Below, in pieces: positions 43,222 to 53,092 of a stretch of 64,000 nucleotides of DNA. Source of the DNA: Cellulophaga tyrosinoxydans (GTDB lineage Bacteria > Bacteroidota > Bacteroidia > Flavobacteriales > Flavobacteriaceae). The position numbers were made by a program, and so were the translations under genes. Every line of letters starts with the position of its first letter. Position 1 is the first letter of the stretch. The notes under the pieces are model-generated. The model had not been told where the DNA came from, did no database searches, and saw only the letters and a list, made by a program, of their open reading frames with translations. Location of the stretch: the NCBI RefSeq assembly GCF_900176415.1, contig NZ_FWXO01000001.1, forward strand, positions 984,775 to 1,048,774. The letters are read 5' to 3'.

Positions 43222-43758
43222 ATGAAGAAGCATAAAGAGTTTGTGATTCCTTTTTCAGGATTGAAGCAAGGAAAACATGAATTTGATTTTGAGATAGATA
43301 ATACGTTCTTTGAATCTTTTGAATACAATGAATTTAATGGTGCAGCAATTAATTTGCTTGTACTTTTAAATAAGTCAAGTACAATGTTGGAGTTAGAAAT
43401 GACTGCAAATGGTACTGTAAATGTATATTGCGATGTCACTAACGAGCCATATGACCAAGCTATAGAAGCTAATTTAGATTTAGTAGTAAAGTTTGGTGAC
43501 GAGTTTAACGATGATAATGATGAAATATTGATTCTGCCTCATGGCGAATTTCAAGTGAATATTTCGCAATATGTATATGAAATGTTAGTATTAGCAGTGC
43601 CTTTAAAGAAGGTTCATCCAGGAGTTTTGGATGGCACTTTAGAATCTGAAGCATTAGCAAAGCTAGATGAATTGCATCCAAAAGAAGTAAAAGAAAACAA
43701 GAATAAAGAAACGGATCCTAGATGGGATTCATTAAAAAAGTTATTAACGGATAAATAA
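43222..43758 (+). CDS. DUF177/YceD family protein
   Basis: A 178-residue member of the YceD/DUF177 family. It begins [19 protein letters not shown] and has the conserved acidic and Cys-Asp motif [11 protein letters not shown] (about residues 72-82) and a conserved tail [11 protein letters not shown]. YceD-family proteins are encoded just before rpmF in most bacteria and are linked to 23S rRNA maturation or ribosome assembly. ATG at 43222 is preferred over a GTG three codons earlier because it fits related N-termini. The rpmF start lies 8 bases after the stop. Confidence 0.9.
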   Translation: MKKHKEFVIPFSGLKQGKHEFDFEIDNTFFESFEYNEFNGAAINLLVLLNKSSTMLELEMTANGTVNVYCDVTNEPYDQAIEANLDLVVKFGDEFNDDNDEILILPHGEFQVNISQYVYEMLVLAVPLKKVHPGVLDGTLESEALAKLDELHPKEVKENKNKETDPRWDSLKKLLTDK

Positions 43759-43766
43759 GTTGTAAA

Positions 43767-43964
43767 ATGGCACATCCAAAACGGAAGATTTCCAAAACAA
43801 GAAGAGACAAAAGAAGAACACATTATAAGGCTGTTGCCCCTACTCTTGCAAAAGACCCAACAACTGGTGAAATGCATTTATATCATAGAGCACACTGGCA
43901 CGAAGGAAAACTTTACTACAGAGGTCAAGTTTTAATTGATAATACTGAAGAAGCAGTTGCTTAA
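43767..43964 (+). CDS. rpmF: 50S ribosomal protein L32
   Basis: A 65-residue basic protein starting [19 protein letters not shown], the invariant N-terminus of bacterial L32. It binds 23S rRNA in the large subunit. The zinc-binding cysteines found in some L32 forms are absent, so this is the zinc-free type. It follows the DUF177 gene by 8 bases. A strong terminator follows, which would reduce but need not abolish read-through into fabH. Confidence 0.97.
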   Translation: MAHPKRKISKTRRDKRRTHYKAVAPTLAKDPTTGEMHLYHRAHWHEGKLYYRGQVLIDNTEEAVA

Positions 43965-43988
43965 TTAGTATATTATGATAATATATAG

Positions 43989-44020
43989 ACTCCCACTTAA
44001 AAACAAGTGGGAGTTTTTTT
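43989..44020 (+). terminator. Terminator after rpmF
   Basis: Perfect 10-bp stem ACTCCCACTT / AAGTGGGAGT with a 6-base loop and seven T. It lies inside the otherwise continuous rpmF-fabH gene string. Confidence 0.9.
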
Positions 44021-44135
44021 ATGACATTAAGCGAAAATAAAAACAAGAGGTTTTAAGGGAAAAAGTCATAAAAAATCACTAATTTTCACCAAATTTGTTG
44101 CTTTTTTAAACTTTTCAGCACAAAAATGTTTGTAA

Positions 44136-45134
44136 ATGAGTAAACTATCAGCAGCCATAACGGCAGTAGGGGCATATGTTCCCGAATTCGTATTGACCAA
44201 TAAAATGTTAGAAGAACTAGTAGATACTAATGATGAATGGATCACTACTAGAACAGGAATTAAAGAAAGAAGAATTCTTAAAAAAGAAGGCGCGGGAACT
44301 TCTTACATGGCAATAAAGGCTGCTCAAGATCTTATAAAAAAACGCGGTATTGATCCTAAGGAAATAGATTTAATAATGGTGGGGACTGCAACACCAGATA
44401 CTCTAGTTGCGTCAACTGCCGCATATGTAGCATCAGAAATTGGAGCCACTAATGCTTTTGCCTTTGACTTATTAGCCGCATGCTCAAGTTTTTTGTTCGG
44501 GATGTCAACAGCTGCAGGGTTTGTTGCATCAGGGCGTTACAAAAAGGTATTGTTAATAGGAGCCGATAAAATGTCATCGATATTAGATTATACCGATAGA
44601 ACTACTTGTATTATATTTGGTGATGGAGCGGGAGCTGTGCTTTTTGAGCCTAATACAGAAGGTTTAGGGCTACAAGATGAATATTTAAGATCTGATGGAT
44701 CAGGAAGAGCTTTTTTAAGCATGAATGCAGGAGGGTCTATAATGCCAGCTACTGAAGAAACCGTAAAAAATAAGCAACATTTTATTTTCCAAGAAGGGAA
44801 AACAGTGTTTAAATTCGCAGTATCTAATATGGCGGAAGCTGCTGCAAAAATTATGGAACGCAATAATTTATCTCATGAAGATGTATCTTGGCTTGTACCA
44901 CACCAAGCAAATAAGAGAATCATTGATGCAACTGCAAATAGAATGGGATTGAGTGATGATAAGGTAATGATGAATATTCAAAAATATGGAAATACAACAT
45001 CAGCTACCTTACCTTTATTATTAAACGATTATGAAAGCCAATTACAGAAAGGTGATAATCTTGTTTTTGCTGCCTTTGGAGGTGGTTTTACTTGGGGATC
45101 AATTTATTTAAAATGGGCTTATAACAGCAAATAA
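44136..45134 (+). CDS. fabH: Beta-ketoacyl-ACP synthase III
   Basis: A 332-residue condensing enzyme that starts fatty-acid synthesis by joining acyl-CoA and malonyl-ACP. The Cys-His-Asn triad is present: C116 in DLLAACSSF, His in WLVPHQANKRI and Asn in KYGNTTSAT. Length is typical. It follows the rpmF terminator and lies 27 bases before accB, in the conserved flavobacterial order rpmF-fabH-accB-accC. Confidence 0.96.
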   Translation: MSKLSAAITAVGAYVPEFVLTNKMLEELVDTNDEWITTRTGIKERRILKKEGAGTSYMAIKAAQDLIKKRGIDPKEIDLIMVGTATPDTLVASTAAYVASEIGATNAFAFDLLAACSSFLFGMSTAAGFVASGRYKKVLLIGADKMSSILDYTDRTTCIIFGDGAGAVLFEPNTEGLGLQDEYLRSDGSGRAFLSMNAGGSIMPATEETVKNKQHFIFQEGKTVFKFAVSNMAEAAAKIMERNNLSHEDVSWLVPHQANKRIIDATANRMGLSDDKVMMNIQKYGNTTSATLPLLLNDYESQLQKGDNLVFAAFGGGFTWGSIYLKWAYNSK

Positions 45135-45161
45135 AAAACAACTAAATTAAACTAGAACTCG

Positions 45162-45659
45162 ATGGATATTAAAGAAATTCAAAGCTTGATTAAATTTGTG
45201 GCCAAATCTGGCGCAAGCGAGGTTAAATTAGAGATGGAAGACATCAAAATAACCATTCGTACCGGAGCTGCAGGTTTTACTTCAGAACCTACAACATATG
45301 TACAACAGTTACCTATGTCATCACATGCCCCAATGATGCAACAAGCACCACAAGCGACTACTGAAAATAATCCAGCTGTTGAGATAGCGGCAAAAACGGA
45401 AAAAGATGAAAATGCAAAATACATCACTATTAAGTCGCCAATAATTGGTACTTTTTATAGAAAATCATCTCCAGATAAGCCTGTATTAGTTGAGGTTGGT
45501 AGTACAATTAATAAAGGAGATGTTCTTTGTGTTATAGAAGCAATGAAACTTTTTAATGATATAGAATCAGAAGTTTCAGGAAAAATCGTGAAGGTACTTG
45601 TTGATGATTCTTCACCTGTAGAATTTGATCAGCCATTGTTTTTGGTAGATCCATCATAA
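45162..45659 (+). CDS. accB: Biotin carboxyl carrier protein of acetyl-CoA carboxylase
   Basis: A 165-residue carrier. The N-terminal domain (about 1-35) is followed by a Pro/Ala/Gln-rich linker (about 45-80) and the biotinyl domain, with the biotin site K129 in CVIEAMKLFN. It carries carboxybiotin from AccC to the carboxyltransferase in malonyl-CoA formation. fabH precedes it by 27 bases and accC follows by 86. Confidence 0.96.
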   Translation: MDIKEIQSLIKFVAKSGASEVKLEMEDIKITIRTGAAGFTSEPTTYVQQLPMSSHAPMMQQAPQATTENNPAVEIAAKTEKDENAKYITIKSPIIGTFYRKSSPDKPVLVEVGSTINKGDVLCVIEAMKLFNDIESEVSGKIVKVLVDDSSPVEFDQPLFLVDPS

Positions 45660-45745
45660 GAAATTTTATGTGCTAAGTTTTAAATGGTTGTTCTCAACCA
45701 TTTAGAATCATTTAAGATTTAGAGTTAAATTTAAAATTTCAAAAG

Positions 45746-47095
45746 ATGTTCAAGAAAATATTAATTGCAAACAGAGGTGAAATAGCGCTTAGAATTATTA
45801 GAACCTGTAAAGAAATGGGAATTAAAACTGTTGCAGTTTATTCCAAGGCAGATGAAGAAAGTTTGCATGTGAGATTTGCAGATGAAGCAGTATGTATAGG
45901 GCCAGCAGCCAGTAGTGAGTCTTATTTAAAAATTCCGAATATAATAGCTGCGGCAGAAATTACCAATGCTGATGCCATCCACCCAGGCTACGGATTTTTA
46001 TCTGAAAATTCTAAATTTTCTAGAATTTGTGCAGAACACGACATTAAATTTATTGGTGCCTCAGGCGATCAAATAGACAAAATGGGTGATAAGGCTACCG
46101 CTAAAGAAACCATGAAAAAAGCTGGGGTGCCCTGTGTACCTGGCTCAGATGGTTTACTTAAAAACGTGGAAGATGCTAAAAAAGTTGCAAAAAAAATGGG
46201 GTATCCTGTTATGATAAAAGCAACTGCAGGGGGTGGCGGTAAAGGTATGCGTGCTGTTTGGAGCGAAGATAAAATGGAAGACTTATACAATAGTGCAGTA
46301 CAAGAGGCTTCTGCAGCATTTGGTAATGGCGCCATGTATATGGAGAAACTTATTGAAGAGCCACGCCATATTGAAATACAAATTGTGGGGGATCAATACG
46401 GCAAAGCCTGTCATTTATCAGAAAGAGATTGTTCTGTTCAACGTCGTCATCAAAAGCTTACAGAAGAAACACCTTCTCCGTTTATGACTGATAAACTTAG
46501 AGAAGACATGGGAGCTGCCGCTGTTAAAGCTGCAGAGTATATAAAATACGAAGGAGCAGGTACCATTGAGTTTTTGGTTGATAAGCACCGTAATTTCTAT
46601 TTTATGGAAATGAATACACGTATTCAAGTTGAGCACCCAATTACAGAACAAGTAATTGATTACGATTTAATACGTGAGCAAATATTAGTTGCAGGTGGTG
46701 TTCCAATTTCTGGAAAAAATTATTTGCCAAAACTACATTCAATTGAATGTAGAATTAATGCAGAAGATCCTTATAATGGTTTTAGACCATCTCCGGGAAA
46801 AATAACAACGTTACATACACCAGGAGGGCATGGGATACGATTAGACACTCATGTATATAGTGGTTATACTATTCCGCCTAATTACGACTCAATGATTGCT
46901 AAGTTAATTACAACTGCGCAAACAAGAGAGGAAGCAATTAATAAAATGAAACGTGCTTTAGATGAGTTTGTCATAGAAGGTATAAAAACAACAATACCTT
47001 TCCATAGACAGTTAATGGATCATCCAGATTATTTAGCCGGTAATTACACTACAAAATTCATGGAAGATTTTGTTATGAATCCTCCTACTGAATAA
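45746..47095 (+). CDS. accC: Biotin carboxylase subunit of acetyl-CoA carboxylase
   Basis: A 449-residue ATP-grasp enzyme that carboxylates biotin on AccB with bicarbonate and ATP. Motifs are [14 protein letters not shown] at the N-terminus, [10 protein letters not shown], the ATP-binding [12 protein letters not shown], and [13 protein letters not shown] with catalytic residues. Length is typical. Its bicarbonate need is one possible use for the DabAB system encoded in the same window. A terminator follows the stop. Confidence 0.97.
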   Translation: MFKKILIANRGEIALRIIRTCKEMGIKTVAVYSKADEESLHVRFADEAVCIGPAASSESYLKIPNIIAAAEITNADAIHPGYGFLSENSKFSRICAEHDIKFIGASGDQIDKMGDKATAKETMKKAGVPCVPGSDGLLKNVEDAKKVAKKMGYPVMIKATAGGGGKGMRAVWSEDKMEDLYNSAVQEASAAFGNGAMYMEKLIEEPRHIEIQIVGDQYGKACHLSERDCSVQRRHQKLTEETPSPFMTDKLREDMGAAAVKAAEYIKYEGAGTIEFLVDKHRNFYFMEMNTRIQVEHPITEQVIDYDLIREQILVAGGVPISGKNYLPKLHSIECRINAEDPYNGFRPSPGKITTLHTPGGHGIRLDTHVYSGYTIPPNYDSMIAKLITTAQTREEAINKMKRALDEFVIEGIKTTIPFHRQLMDHPDYLAGNYTTKFMEDFVMNPPTE

Positions 47096-47106
47096 GAAAT
47101 AAAAAA

Positions 47107-47136
47107 ACTCCGGCTACATAATAGTCGGAGTTTTTA
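47107..47136 (+). terminator. Terminator after accC
   Basis: ACTCCGGCT / AGTCGGAGT (one G-T pair), 7-base loop, then a T-run, 11 bases after the stop. Confidence 0.85.
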
Positions 47137-47287
47137 TTTTTTAACTTCTATTTTTTCACGGAATACAGGGAGTAAGTATATAATTAATTGTTTTTTCTTT
47201 GTTTTTATCAAAGGAAAATAAAATAATTATTCTTACAATATGTAACATTATTTTAAGTTAGCATACTTAATGTATAGAATTAGAACT

Positions 47288-47974
47288 ATGATTAAAAAGT
47301 TTACACAATACGTTTTATTGGTCTTCTCGTTAACATTTTGCACAAGTTGTTTTGAAATTTTAGAGGAAATAAATCTAAATGAAAATGGAAGTGGATCCAT
47401 GTTGGTTACTTTTAATTTAAGTAAGAGTAAGACTAAACTAGCCTCAATTATGCTACTAGATAGTGTTAATGGCTATAAAGTTCCGTCTAAAGATGATATT
47501 AATTTGGCCTTAAAAGATGCTGAGAATCATTTAAAAACTATAAAAGGTATCACCAATATTAAAAAAACAGCGGATTACCAGAATTATATTTTTACACTTT
47601 CTTGTGATTTTGATAAGGTAGCCAATTTAGATGCTGTTTTTCAAGATTTAATTAAGCAACAAAACAAAAAGGAGAAAACCAATTTCAACACCTCAAATTT
47701 TTCTTATAATTCTGATACTAATAATTTTCAGCGATTGTTTTCCTATGATTCTAATATTAAAAAGTCATTCTATAAATTAAAAGGAGAAGACCGTAAAATT
47801 TTCAATGACGCATCGTACACCAGTATTTATCGATTTAAGAATTCAGTAAAAAGTGTTTCAAACACTAACGCCAAAGTATCTCCAAATAAAAAAGCAGTGC
47901 TTTTAAATATTGATGCTATGTCATTAATTTTAGGAGAAAAAAGCGTCGCAAATACCATTCAATTATCTAAATAA
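47288..47974 (+). CDS. Lipoprotein of unknown function
   Basis: A 228-residue lipoprotein. ATG at 47288 gives a clean signal with lipobox CTSC (Cys21); an ATG six codons earlier is open but would add a non-typical leader. The mature start LEEINLNENGSGSM resembles a strand-rich domain seen in other flavobacterial lipoproteins, but I cannot name the family. It is Lys/Asn/Ser-rich. It is first in a tight four-gene group with the two following envelope proteins and the FAD oxidoreductase (26-, 33- and 12-base gaps). Confidence 0.7.
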   Translation: MIKKFTQYVLLVFSLTFCTSCFEILEEINLNENGSGSMLVTFNLSKSKTKLASIMLLDSVNGYKVPSKDDINLALKDAENHLKTIKGITNIKKTADYQNYIFTLSCDFDKVANLDAVFQDLIKQQNKKEKTNFNTSNFSYNSDTNNFQRLFSYDSNIKKSFYKLKGEDRKIFNDASYTSIYRFKNSVKSVSNTNAKVSPNKKAVLLNIDAMSLILGEKSVANTIQLSK

Positions 47975-48000
47975 CCATAAAATACCTAAATATTATTTTA

Positions 48001-49992
48001 ATGAAAAAAGCCATACTTTTTACCAGTTTTTGTTTAACAGCAATGTTCGTCTCGGCACAAGACCTAATATCAAAAATACCTAGTAATGCGAGTGCTGTTG
48101 TTGCATTGAAAGGTAAGAATTTTACAGAATTAGTAACCACTACCGAATTTGAAAATTCTAAATTGGGGAATCTGTTTTTTAAAGAACTAACAAAGAAAAC
48201 TGACGGTAAGGTTACTAACTTAGAATCATTAGGAGTAGATGTAGAACAAAATTTCTACTATTTTCTACAAAATGAGGAAGGTAGTTTAACCCATACATTT
48301 CTTGTTCCGTTAAAAAACAAAGAGAATATTGTTGCATTACTACCTAAAAGAACCCAAGAAAGAGTGGAGGCAGACGGTAATATTTCTTACTTCACAGATT
48401 TATACGATGCAGCGGTAACCATGTGGAATAATGAAACTTTAATTATGGTTATTTATCAAGAAGCGAATACTTATGATGACTATGGTTATGATGACTTTTA
48501 TGGCTATGATGATTACACTATTACCGAAGAAGCTGCTGATGCAGTAGAGGCTACAGAAGATGATATGGATGGTGTAATAGAGGATGTTGTGGAAGATGCC
48601 GCAGAAGTTGTTGCAGTTGAAGAGGAAATTGTCGTAGAGGAAATTGAAGATGATGAAGAGTATATTGAAGAAACAGTTATTGAATCTACGGAGTCTGAGT
48701 ACGATGAAAATGGGTACTATAATGAGGACTACTATAACGATGACTATTATAAAAAACAAGAAGAAAGAAGACTAGAAAGAGAGGCTAAACAAGAAGAAAG
48801 AAGAAAAGAGAACCTTGTTACAGTTATAGAAAAGGCGAAGTCTATTCTTACTGGGAATTATGCTCAAAGAAGTATTTTGAGTAATAAAGATTATGTCTCA
48901 AGCATAGGATCTGATAAGGAAGAAGCATCATTTTGGATTAATGATTTTGGCAGTTTGTACATGGAAGCAATGCCAGCAATTTTTGGAAGTAGTGGCATAA
49001 ACAATCCTTATGCTATGTTCAATTTTGATAGACTTTACGGAGGCATGTCCTTAACTTCAAAATTAAATTTTGAAGAAGATAAAGCATCTATGAAAACTAT
49101 TTACAAAATGAATGATGAAATGGCTCAATACCATAAAGCAATGTATAATGGTAAAATGAACAGCAATTTCTTTAAATACTTTAATGAAGACCAAATTCAA
49201 GGATATTTTGCAGTGAATGCAAGTACAGAAGGTACCTTAAAAGCTTATCCACAAATGATTGACGCTATGTTTTCTGGAGTGGAAGAAAGCAATTTACAAG
49301 ATATTGTGCCAATTACAACTAGGTTTATTTCTTTATTGTTAGATGAAGAGGCTATTGCAAGGATTATACGAGGCGATATGTTGTTTGTTATGAATGGGAT
49401 AGAACAAAAGGAAGTTACGTATACCACTTATGAGTATGATGAAAATTATGAAAGTACGGAGGTTACAAAAACCAAGATGGAAACAATTCCTAATTTTCTA
49501 TTTATGGTTACCTCAGAGGAAAAAGAAATTTTCGATCGTTTAATGCGTATTGGTGCCAAAGAAGGTGTTGTGACATTCGAAAATGGATTCTACCAATTAA
49601 ATATTCCAGATGTACCCTTTAGCTTAAATATGTTATTTAAAGGAAATACATTATTAATTGGTAATTCGGCTAAAGATCTAATGGCCATTAGTAATGGTTC
49701 TTTTAATGCTAAGGTTTCATCTAAGCATAAAAAACTAATTGCAAAAAACTCTGGCTGTATTTATATAAATGGCAAGTATATTGCTAAAAGTATTCCTTCA
49801 GATATGGTACCTGAAGCCTATAAAGAAAAACTTAATTATATTTCTGACAATGTTGAAGACATAGAATTTAAGGTGGGAAAAATGAAGGGTAATGTACTAG
49901 AAGGAGAGTTCATTTTGAACACCCCAAAAGGTAAAGGACACAAAAATAGCTTAGCTTATTTTATCAATATGATTGATGCCTTGATGGAGTAG
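48001..49992 (+). CDS. DUF4836-like exported protein with an acidic insert
   Basis: A 663-residue protein with a signal peptide (cut near VSAQ-DLIS). Two regions resembling DUF4836, IPSNASAVVALKGKNF...LVPLKNKENIVALL and FLFMVTSEEKEIFDRLMRIGAKEG, are separated by an insert. The insert (about residues 158-265) is first Tyr/Asp-rich (YDDYGYDDFYGYDDY), then Glu/Val-rich, then Lys/Arg/Glu-rich (KKQEERRLEREAKQEERR). This looks like an unstructured, strongly charged linker, perhaps for binding cations. Function unknown; surface or periplasmic. The 5' coding overlap with the next gene is nil (33-base gap). Confidence 0.7.
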   Translation: MKKAILFTSFCLTAMFVSAQDLISKIPSNASAVVALKGKNFTELVTTTEFENSKLGNLFFKELTKKTDGKVTNLESLGVDVEQNFYYFLQNEEGSLTHTFLVPLKNKENIVALLPKRTQERVEADGNISYFTDLYDAAVTMWNNETLIMVIYQEANTYDDYGYDDFYGYDDYTITEEAADAVEATEDDMDGVIEDVVEDAAEVVAVEEEIVVEEIEDDEEYIEETVIESTESEYDENGYYNEDYYNDDYYKKQEERRLEREAKQEERRKENLVTVIEKAKSILTGNYAQRSILSNKDYVSSIGSDKEEASFWINDFGSLYMEAMPAIFGSSGINNPYAMFNFDRLYGGMSLTSKLNFEEDKASMKTIYKMNDEMAQYHKAMYNGKMNSNFFKYFNEDQIQGYFAVNASTEGTLKAYPQMIDAMFSGVEESNLQDIVPITTRFISLLLDEEAIARIIRGDMLFVMNGIEQKEVTYTTYEYDENYESTEVTKTKMETIPNFLFMVTSEEKEIFDRLMRIGAKEGVVTFENGFYQLNIPDVPFSLNMLFKGNTLLIGNSAKDLMAISNGSFNAKVSSKHKKLIAKNSGCIYINGKYIAKSIPSDMVPEAYKEKLNYISDNVEDIEFKVGKMKGNVLEGEFILNTPKGKGHKNSLAYFINMIDALME

Positions 49993-50025
49993 TTTTTTAA
50001 AAATGGAGTACAATTAGCGTTAAAT

Positions 50026-51423
50026 ATGAAAAAGTTGCTCAAAATAACCCTATCACTTATAATTTTATTCGTGATAGGATATTTTATATATACATTTTAT
50101 CAAAAACGAGCTATAGTAAAAGGGGTAGTACATATAGAGGCTGAGAGTGTTCTGAAAATAGGAATCCATGACATTAAGAAAACACTTCTTGTAGATTTAA
50201 TTTCCTCTCCTGGTTATTACTGGAATAATGCCAAATTCTCTCAAAGCAAAAAAGATAAAGACTCAGTTGAAACAGATGGAAAAGGGATAGACTTTGAGCC
50301 TTATTCTATGGTGTTTTATACCATGAAGAATCAGCAAAACACCTATTTTTCTACGCTAAAAATTGATGATTCTGAAGCGTTTGAGATATACATTTTAGAT
50401 TATTTAAAGAAGAAAAATTCTAGTATTGAAAATGCACAATATAAATATGCCATTGACAAAAAGTCTAAATTAGTATTTGCTTGGACATCTAACAAACTTG
50501 CGATTGCTTTAAGTTTAGACCCGTCATTCGAGAAATGCCAACCTGTTTTTGATGATGTTTTATTAAATGATAAGCTTATCTACGACACTAATAATTCATA
50601 TTTAAAACGAATAATTTCTTCTGATAGTCATATCACTTATCTTAATGAGGATAACGAAATGACTATCAATTTTCTTGATGGAAAGGCGATTATTTCAGGA
50701 TTATGGCACACTAGTACACCTTATAAATTTAAATCCCAGATTCAATATACTGCAATTCCAGATGCATCATTATTGTTTTATTTAGACGCTAATTTTCAAA
50801 ATGAAGAAAATCGAAAATGGGTTTCCACGTTTTTAGATGGTATTTCATTTTTCGAAAAAAACAACCTTAATTCGGTTTCTTTAACCGATCAAATGAACGG
50901 AGTAATAAGCCTTTCAATTAAGGATGCCACCATGCAATCAGACACGATTATTACGTATGAATATGATGATAATTTTGAAAAAGTAACAACAAAATCGCTT
51001 CAAGAAAAACGAGCACCAGTAGTGGTCTTGAGTGTTGGTGCACATAGGGGATTAAATAGTTATTTAATAGAACAGGGGGCCTTAGAGAATAACATTTTAA
51101 AAGCAATTCCGTATTATACTTTTTATGCTCAAGAAGATTCATTAAATTCAGTTTTTAGTACAGTAAAGCATAACCAAACACTTGAAAGTAAAACGGGCAG
51201 TTATTTTTTTAATTTGGATGTAGATTTTGAAAACCTACAGAAAGATCTTGAAATACCCAAAGGGGAAAAAGTAAGTACATTGTTAGAATCCTTAAGAATA
51301 AGTGCAAGACAAGAATCTAAAGATACCATTATACTAAAAGGAAAACTGTTGGGTAAAACACCGCATATAAACATCATTTCTCAATTGTTTTTTGGATTAC
51401 AAGAACAAGATTCTATTCGTTAA
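50026..51423 (+). CDS. Membrane-anchored protein of unknown function
   Basis: A 465-residue protein with an N-terminal membrane helix (about residues 4-23, LLKITLSLIILFVIGYFIYTFY), an external domain and no other helix. There is no Cys lipobox. The external part is rich in beta-strand and shows distant similarity in layout to the preceding DUF4836-like protein (repeated Asn/Lys-rich strands, KIGIHDIKKTLLVDLI, NHIHFLN-like segments). It is probably a partner of that protein in the envelope. I do not recognise a named family. Confidence 0.6.
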   Translation: MKKLLKITLSLIILFVIGYFIYTFYQKRAIVKGVVHIEAESVLKIGIHDIKKTLLVDLISSPGYYWNNAKFSQSKKDKDSVETDGKGIDFEPYSMVFYTMKNQQNTYFSTLKIDDSEAFEIYILDYLKKKNSSIENAQYKYAIDKKSKLVFAWTSNKLAIALSLDPSFEKCQPVFDDVLLNDKLIYDTNNSYLKRIISSDSHITYLNEDNEMTINFLDGKAIISGLWHTSTPYKFKSQIQYTAIPDASLLFYLDANFQNEENRKWVSTFLDGISFFEKNNLNSVSLTDQMNGVISLSIKDATMQSDTIITYEYDDNFEKVTTKSLQEKRAPVVVLSVGAHRGLNSYLIEQGALENNILKAIPYYTFYAQEDSLNSVFSTVKHNQTLESKTGSYFFNLDVDFENLQKDLEIPKGEKVSTLLESLRISARQESKDTIILKGKLLGKTPHINIISQLFFGLQEQDSIR

Positions 51424-51435
51424 TTAATTGTTGAT

Positions 51436-52548
51436 ATGAGTTTAAGCTATTGGGAATATAAAACATGGCTCTCCAATATAGATTTCACTGTAATTGGCAG
51501 TGGTATTGTTGGCCTTAACTGTGCCTTGCAGTTAAAAAAAAAGTATCCTAAGGCTAAAATATTAATACTTGAAAAAGGATTTTTGCCTCAAGGGGCAAGC
51601 ACTAAAAATGCAGGTTTCGCGTGTTTCGGTAGTATTTCAGAAATTTTATCAGATGTAAAATCACATACTGAAGAGGATGTTTTTCAATTGGTAAAAAAGC
51701 GATGGGATGGCATTCAATTACTCAGAAGTAATTTGGGAGATAAGTATATAGATTTTCAAAATCACGGTGGTCATGAAGTCTTTACTAAACAACAAACGGA
51801 ATTGTATGAGAACAGTTTGGACAATTTAGAAAAAGTAAATAAGTTACTTCATCCAATTTTTAAAGAAAAGGCTTTTAAAAAACATGAAAACTTATTTAAG
51901 TTTAAGAATGTTCAAGATTTTTATATTACCAATCCATTTGAATCTCAGATTGATACAGGCGCAATGATGTTAAGGTTATTAAAGCTAATTCAAGCGCAAG
52001 ATGTAATTATTTTAAATTCAATTACGGTAGCTGGTTTTAGTGATAATACTAATGGAGTAACGATAAAAACTAATTGGTTTGAATTTGACTCAAAAAGGAT
52101 CATTGTAGCTACTAACGGTTTTGCACAGATTTTAGTGGATGAAGACATCAAGCCTGCAAGAGCCCAAGTGTTAATTACAAAACCTATTAAAAACCTTCAT
52201 ATTAAAGGCACGTTTCATTTAGATGAAGGGTATTATTATTTTAGGAATATAGATAATAGAGTACTTTTAGGAGGGGGAAGAAATCTAGATTTTAAAGCAG
52301 AGGAAACCACAGATTTTGGTCAGACCCAATTAGTTCAGCAAAAACTGGAAAATCTTCTTAAGGAAGTAATTATACCTGATTTAGATTTTGAGGTAGATCA
52401 AAGATGGAGTGGAATTATGGGTATGGGAGCGCAAAAAAGGCCTATTGTAAAACAAATTTCTGAGAATGTGTATTGCGGAATTCGATTAGGGGGAATGGGA
52501 ATTGCAATTGGGAGTATTATTGGTAAAGAATTGGCAGATTTAGTCTAG
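51436..52548 (+). CDS. FAD-dependent oxidoreductase of the DAO family
   Basis: A 370-residue flavoenzyme of the D-amino-acid oxidase/glycine oxidase (DAO) family. The FAD-binding motif is FTVIGSGIVGLNCALQLKK (about residues 17-35), then EKGFLPQGASTKNAGFACFGS, the family's flavin-contact region. The C-terminal GIRLGGMGIAIGSIIGKELA is typical of the family. There is no signal peptide. It is the last gene of the envelope group (12-base gap), so its substrate may be an amino acid or amine released there. The exact substrate is unknown. Confidence 0.85.
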   Translation: MSLSYWEYKTWLSNIDFTVIGSGIVGLNCALQLKKKYPKAKILILEKGFLPQGASTKNAGFACFGSISEILSDVKSHTEEDVFQLVKKRWDGIQLLRSNLGDKYIDFQNHGGHEVFTKQQTELYENSLDNLEKVNKLLHPIFKEKAFKKHENLFKFKNVQDFYITNPFESQIDTGAMMLRLLKLIQAQDVIILNSITVAGFSDNTNGVTIKTNWFEFDSKRIIVATNGFAQILVDEDIKPARAQVLITKPIKNLHIKGTFHLDEGYYYFRNIDNRVLLGGGRNLDFKAEETTDFGQTQLVQQKLENLLKEVIIPDLDFEVDQRWSGIMGMGAQKRPIVKQISENVYCGIRLGGMGIAIGSIIGKELADLV

Positions 52549-52613
52549 ATTTGCGCTCGAAAAATTCTAGAAGTAAAAACTAGGATTTTGATTAATTTAA
52601 AATCTAACACAAA

Positions 52614-53069
52614 ATGGAACAAAGCATTAAAAGACAACTATTCGATTTCTGTAAAGATTTTGCGGATAAACGGGTTTCAAGAATCCGCAAAGAGATGGCA
52701 GATTTTAAAGAATCTTTAAACGATGAAACTAAGAGTAGTGCAGGCGATCAGTATGAAACAGGAAGGGCCATGTTGCAGCTAGAACTAGAAAAATCTGGGG
52801 TGCAATTAGCAGAGGCAGAAAAAATGACTAAAGTTTTAGATCTTGTAAATATTAAAACTCAAGCTAATTATGTAGGGTTAGGAAATTTAGTAAAAACTAC
52901 AAAAGCCAATTACTTTTTAGCAATTTCAGCAGGGGAGTTTAAAGGCGATGGAATAGCAGTATATTGTATTTCGTCAGAAACGCCAATAGGTAAATTGTTA
53001 TTTACTAAACAGGTAAATGATGTAGTAAAATTTAACGATAGCGAAATAAAAATATTAGAAATTCTCTAA
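52614..53069 (+). CDS. GreA/GreB-like protein
   Basis: A 151-residue protein with a helical N-terminal half (about 1-75) ending in KSSAGDQYETGRAMLQLELEK, which resembles the Gre coiled-coil region, and a beta C-terminal domain (about 80-151). The C-terminus ETPIGKLLFTKQVNDVVKF matches the GreA/GreB FKBP-like domain pattern S-P-[LI]-G-x-x-L. Homologs are often mislabelled as 3-oxoacyl-ACP synthase, but no condensing-enzyme residue is present. It may bind RNA polymerase as a Gre-like factor. The stop codon lies within the stem of the following terminator. Confidence 0.7.
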   Translation: MEQSIKRQLFDFCKDFADKRVSRIRKEMADFKESLNDETKSSAGDQYETGRAMLQLELEKSGVQLAEAEKMTKVLDLVNIKTQANYVGLGNLVKTTKANYFLAISAGEFKGDGIAVYCISSETPIGKLLFTKQVNDVVKFNDSEIKILEIL

Positions 53070-53092
53070 GCCTGAGCTTAGAGAATTTTTTT
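53060..53092. terminator. Terminator between Gre-like and FKBP genes
   Basis: Perfect 11-bp stem AATTCTCTAAG / CTTAGAGAATT with a 6-base loop and T-run. It overlaps the stop of the upstream gene and abuts the convergent FKBP gene. Confidence 0.9.

Noticed and set aside
48439-48759. Ile/Val-rich antisense ORF
   Set aside because: It is the complement of the Asp/Glu/Tyr-rich insert of the DUF4836-like gene and arises from its codon bias.
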